NCBI GenBank assembly: GCA_029202485.1
Contig: CP119313.1
Location: 2,976,001 to 3,040,000 of the forward strand
Origin: Candidatus Pedobacter colombiensis
GTDB lineage: Bacteria > Bacteroidota > Bacteroidia > Sphingobacteriales > Sphingobacteriaceae
DNA: 64,000 nt
Direction of reading: 5' to 3'
How positions within the stretch are numbered: the first letter of the stretch is position 1; each line of letters opens with the position of its first letter. The notes beneath the pieces are model-generated. The model was not told the DNA's origin. It saw nothing but the letters and a program-made list of their open reading frames with translations, and did not search any database. This document shows, piece by piece, positions 62,676-64,000 of this stretch. The position numbers and the translations under genes are program-made.

Positions 62676-64000
62676 TTATTTTGAAATACTTGCTTTAAAT
62701 ACCTGTTCTAATTGTTCAAATCCCTTTATTGCATTGGCAGGCAGATGCTCTCCTTTATCGCCAAACACATACATAGCAGGTTCTTTTTCAATGGTGCATT
62801 TGCTTTCATCATATTGACCGGCTTTATCCTTTACCAAAGCTCCATCTAACTTGAAGTTTTTAATGATAAAATCGTATACAGCCTTGCGTTTCGACGGGCC
62901 AAAATCATGACCTTCGTCAGGCAGATGAACATTCTCTACCTGATCCGATTTACCATAGTAGCTGTATATTTTTTTAAGAAAAGGCATATCATGATCAGGT
63001 ACTGTAACCGTCCAATCCTTTCCATCCGATACGACCAACTGAGGTTTTGGCGCAGCCATTGCTGCAATCTCTACATTGTTTGTACCGCCTGCACACAGGT
63101 GAATAGGCATTCCACTTTCACACGGACAACCTCCATAAAATGAAGAAGATAAAGACACTACCGGAATGCTTAATTTAATACGATCATCCATAGCCGCAAT
63201 CAACACGGTATGGCTACCCCCACCCGATCCACCACTAATACCAACACGATTTGGATCAATTTCTTTAAGGGACAAAACATAATCCAGTATCCTAATACCA
63301 CCAAGAGTCTGAATAGTTTGTGCCAGACTTCTTCTGTGGTCTTCCGACTTAAACTGAAGCAAGGATTCCCCCCAAGCAAACAGGTCATAGCTAATCGCCA
63401 TCACACCCATTCTGGCCATCATCGCACAGCGGATCTGGCAATCGGCACGGTACCGCTGCTGTGCCCAATGTCCATCCGGACTTAGCATTACCGGGATCTT
63501 TCCTTTAACTTTTAAAGGTTTATACAAAGAGCCATTCACATATAGTCCTGGTAAGATTTCAATTGCAATATTTTCTACCGTATAACCATCCATTACTCTT
63601 TTAGGAGTAATAATGGGTTTAGATGTGGGTTTCACTGGCAGGGTCGACAAGCCCTGAGCCTCATACAAACCCGGCTTGATTAAAGTCCTGCGCTGCTCCC
63701 AACTGGCTTTATCATGATATTGCGCAGCCAATTGATCCAACTTATTTTGCCCATCTTGTACATCCCAACGATAATACTCGTATTCTTTTAACTTATAAAT
63801 GCCTTCTTTCTCTTTGTTTACCTTTAAATCCAAAGGTGCCAGCACATTAGACAATGTTTCATCGAGCTCCGGTCTGAAACGCCAAAGTGCATAATTCACC
63901 CATCGGTCTTTCACCTGATCATCATTATACTTTATCTTTACTTTAAAACGGCTTTCTATCTCCATCAACACAGTTTTAAGTGGCTGCCGGTATAGAAGAT
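62676..64000 (-). CDS. STN-like domain fused to an alpha/beta-hydrolase esterase (5' end cut)
   Basis: The frame stays open to the window edge: codons before the GTG at 63971 read LLYRQPLKTV and continue the domain, so the true start lies beyond 64000. The first ~60 visible residues (PLKTVLMEIESRFKVKIKYND, ETLSNVLAPLDLKVNKEKEGIYKL) match the STN (secretin/TonB N-terminal) domain pattern. Then comes an alpha/beta-hydrolase of the acetyl-xylan-esterase kind: VMLSPDGHW, VMAISYDLFAWGES, nucleophile elbow VGISGGSGGGSH, and a C-terminal LPDEGHDFGPSKR with the catalytic histidine. STN domains usually sit on TonB-dependent receptors and secretins, so an esterase partner is odd. Confidence 0.82.
   Translation of the reverse strand, partial: LLYRQPLKTVLMEIESRFKVKIKYNDDQVKDRWVNYALWRFRPELDETLSNVLAPLDLKVNKEKEGIYKLKEYEYYRWDVQDGQNKLDQLAAQYHDKASWEQRRTLIKPGLYEAQGLSTLPVKPTSKPIITPKRVMDGYTVENIAIEILPGLYVNGSLYKPLKVKGKIPVMLSPDGHWAQQRYRADCQIRCAMMARMGVMAISYDLFAWGESLLQFKSEDHRRSLAQTIQTLGGIRILDYVLSLKEIDPNRVGISGGSGGGSHTVLIAAMDDRIKLSIPVVSLSSSFYGGCPCESGMPIHLCAGGTNNVEIAAMAAPKPQLVVSDGKDWTVTVPDHDMPFLKKIYSYYGKSDQVENVHLPDEGHDFGPSKRKAVYDFIIKNFKLDGALVKDKAGQYDESKCTIEKEPAMYVFGDKGEHLPANAIKGFEQLEQVFKASISK

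Noticed and set aside
1..64000. CRISPR array, tRNA or rRNA genes
   Set aside because: No regularly spaced repeats, cloverleaf candidates or conserved rRNA segments were noticed by eye.

Overview
The window looks like a chromosomal carbohydrate-utilisation region of a Bacteroidetes bacterium, most likely a Pedobacter-type member of the Sphingobacteriaceae. The support is an AT-rich sequence, an ECF sigma/FecR pair, a hybrid two-component system, a Nudix-type arabinose regulator, many secreted glycoside hydrolases with Bacteroidetes-style signal peptides, and several promoter candidates close to the Bacteroidetes consensus (TTG, 19-21 bp, TAnnTTTG). The genus is inferred from style, not from a marker gene. 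No tRNA, rRNA, CRISPR array or recognisable insertion sequence was seen.

Layout. (1) 1-2.4 kb: an ECF sigma factor and a truncated FecR-type anti-sigma gene on the minus strand. They are separated by a Fic-domain gene that has its own promoter and lies between ~48-bp imperfect inverted repeats. (2) 2.4-8 kb: a secreted esterase and a giant hybrid two-component regulator. (3) 8-15.8 kb: an arabinose module, with galM divergent from araR-araB-araD-araA and a sodium/sugar symporter. (4) 15.8-17.6 kb: a regulator-domain fragment, an Lrp/AsnC regulator and a small dihaem cytochrome.

(5) 17.5-44.6 kb: one tight minus-strand run of 17 genes divergent from an IclR regulator. It encodes extracellular or periplasmic enzymes (GH78, GH43/130-like, GH2, GH106, GH127, SGNH esterase, DUF5703 protein, GH105-DUF4350), a FucP-type permease and two sugar dehydrogenases. 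In its middle sits an unusual cytoplasmic block: two solute-binding-protein homologues without signal peptides, two CaiB/BaiF CoA-transferases, a Gfo/Idh oxidoreductase and a MaoC hydratase. The hydrolases point to a rhamnose- and arabinose-containing pectic glycan such as rhamnogalacturonan. The CoA block suggests that an acidic fragment is handled as a CoA thioester, which I do not recognise as a described pathway.

(6) 44.7-54.2 kb: IclR regulator, Rpn-type nuclease, thioredoxin-reductase-like flavoprotein with two operator-like palindromes, DUF1622 membrane protein, a beta-helix/PDZ protein, a sulfatase, a DinB-like protein and an unrecognised secreted protein ending in a strong terminator. 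(7) 54.3-64 kb: a second minus-strand glycan operon (rhamnosidase, symporter, Gfo/Idh, a beta-helix protein fused to a rhamnose-mutarotase-like domain, TIM-barrel isomerase, esterase with an STN-like N-terminus) that runs off the right edge.

No SusC/SusD pair is present in the 64 kb, so outer-membrane uptake for these loci must come from elsewhere. All gaps between genes are shorter than 300 bp; those with visible structure are annotated.
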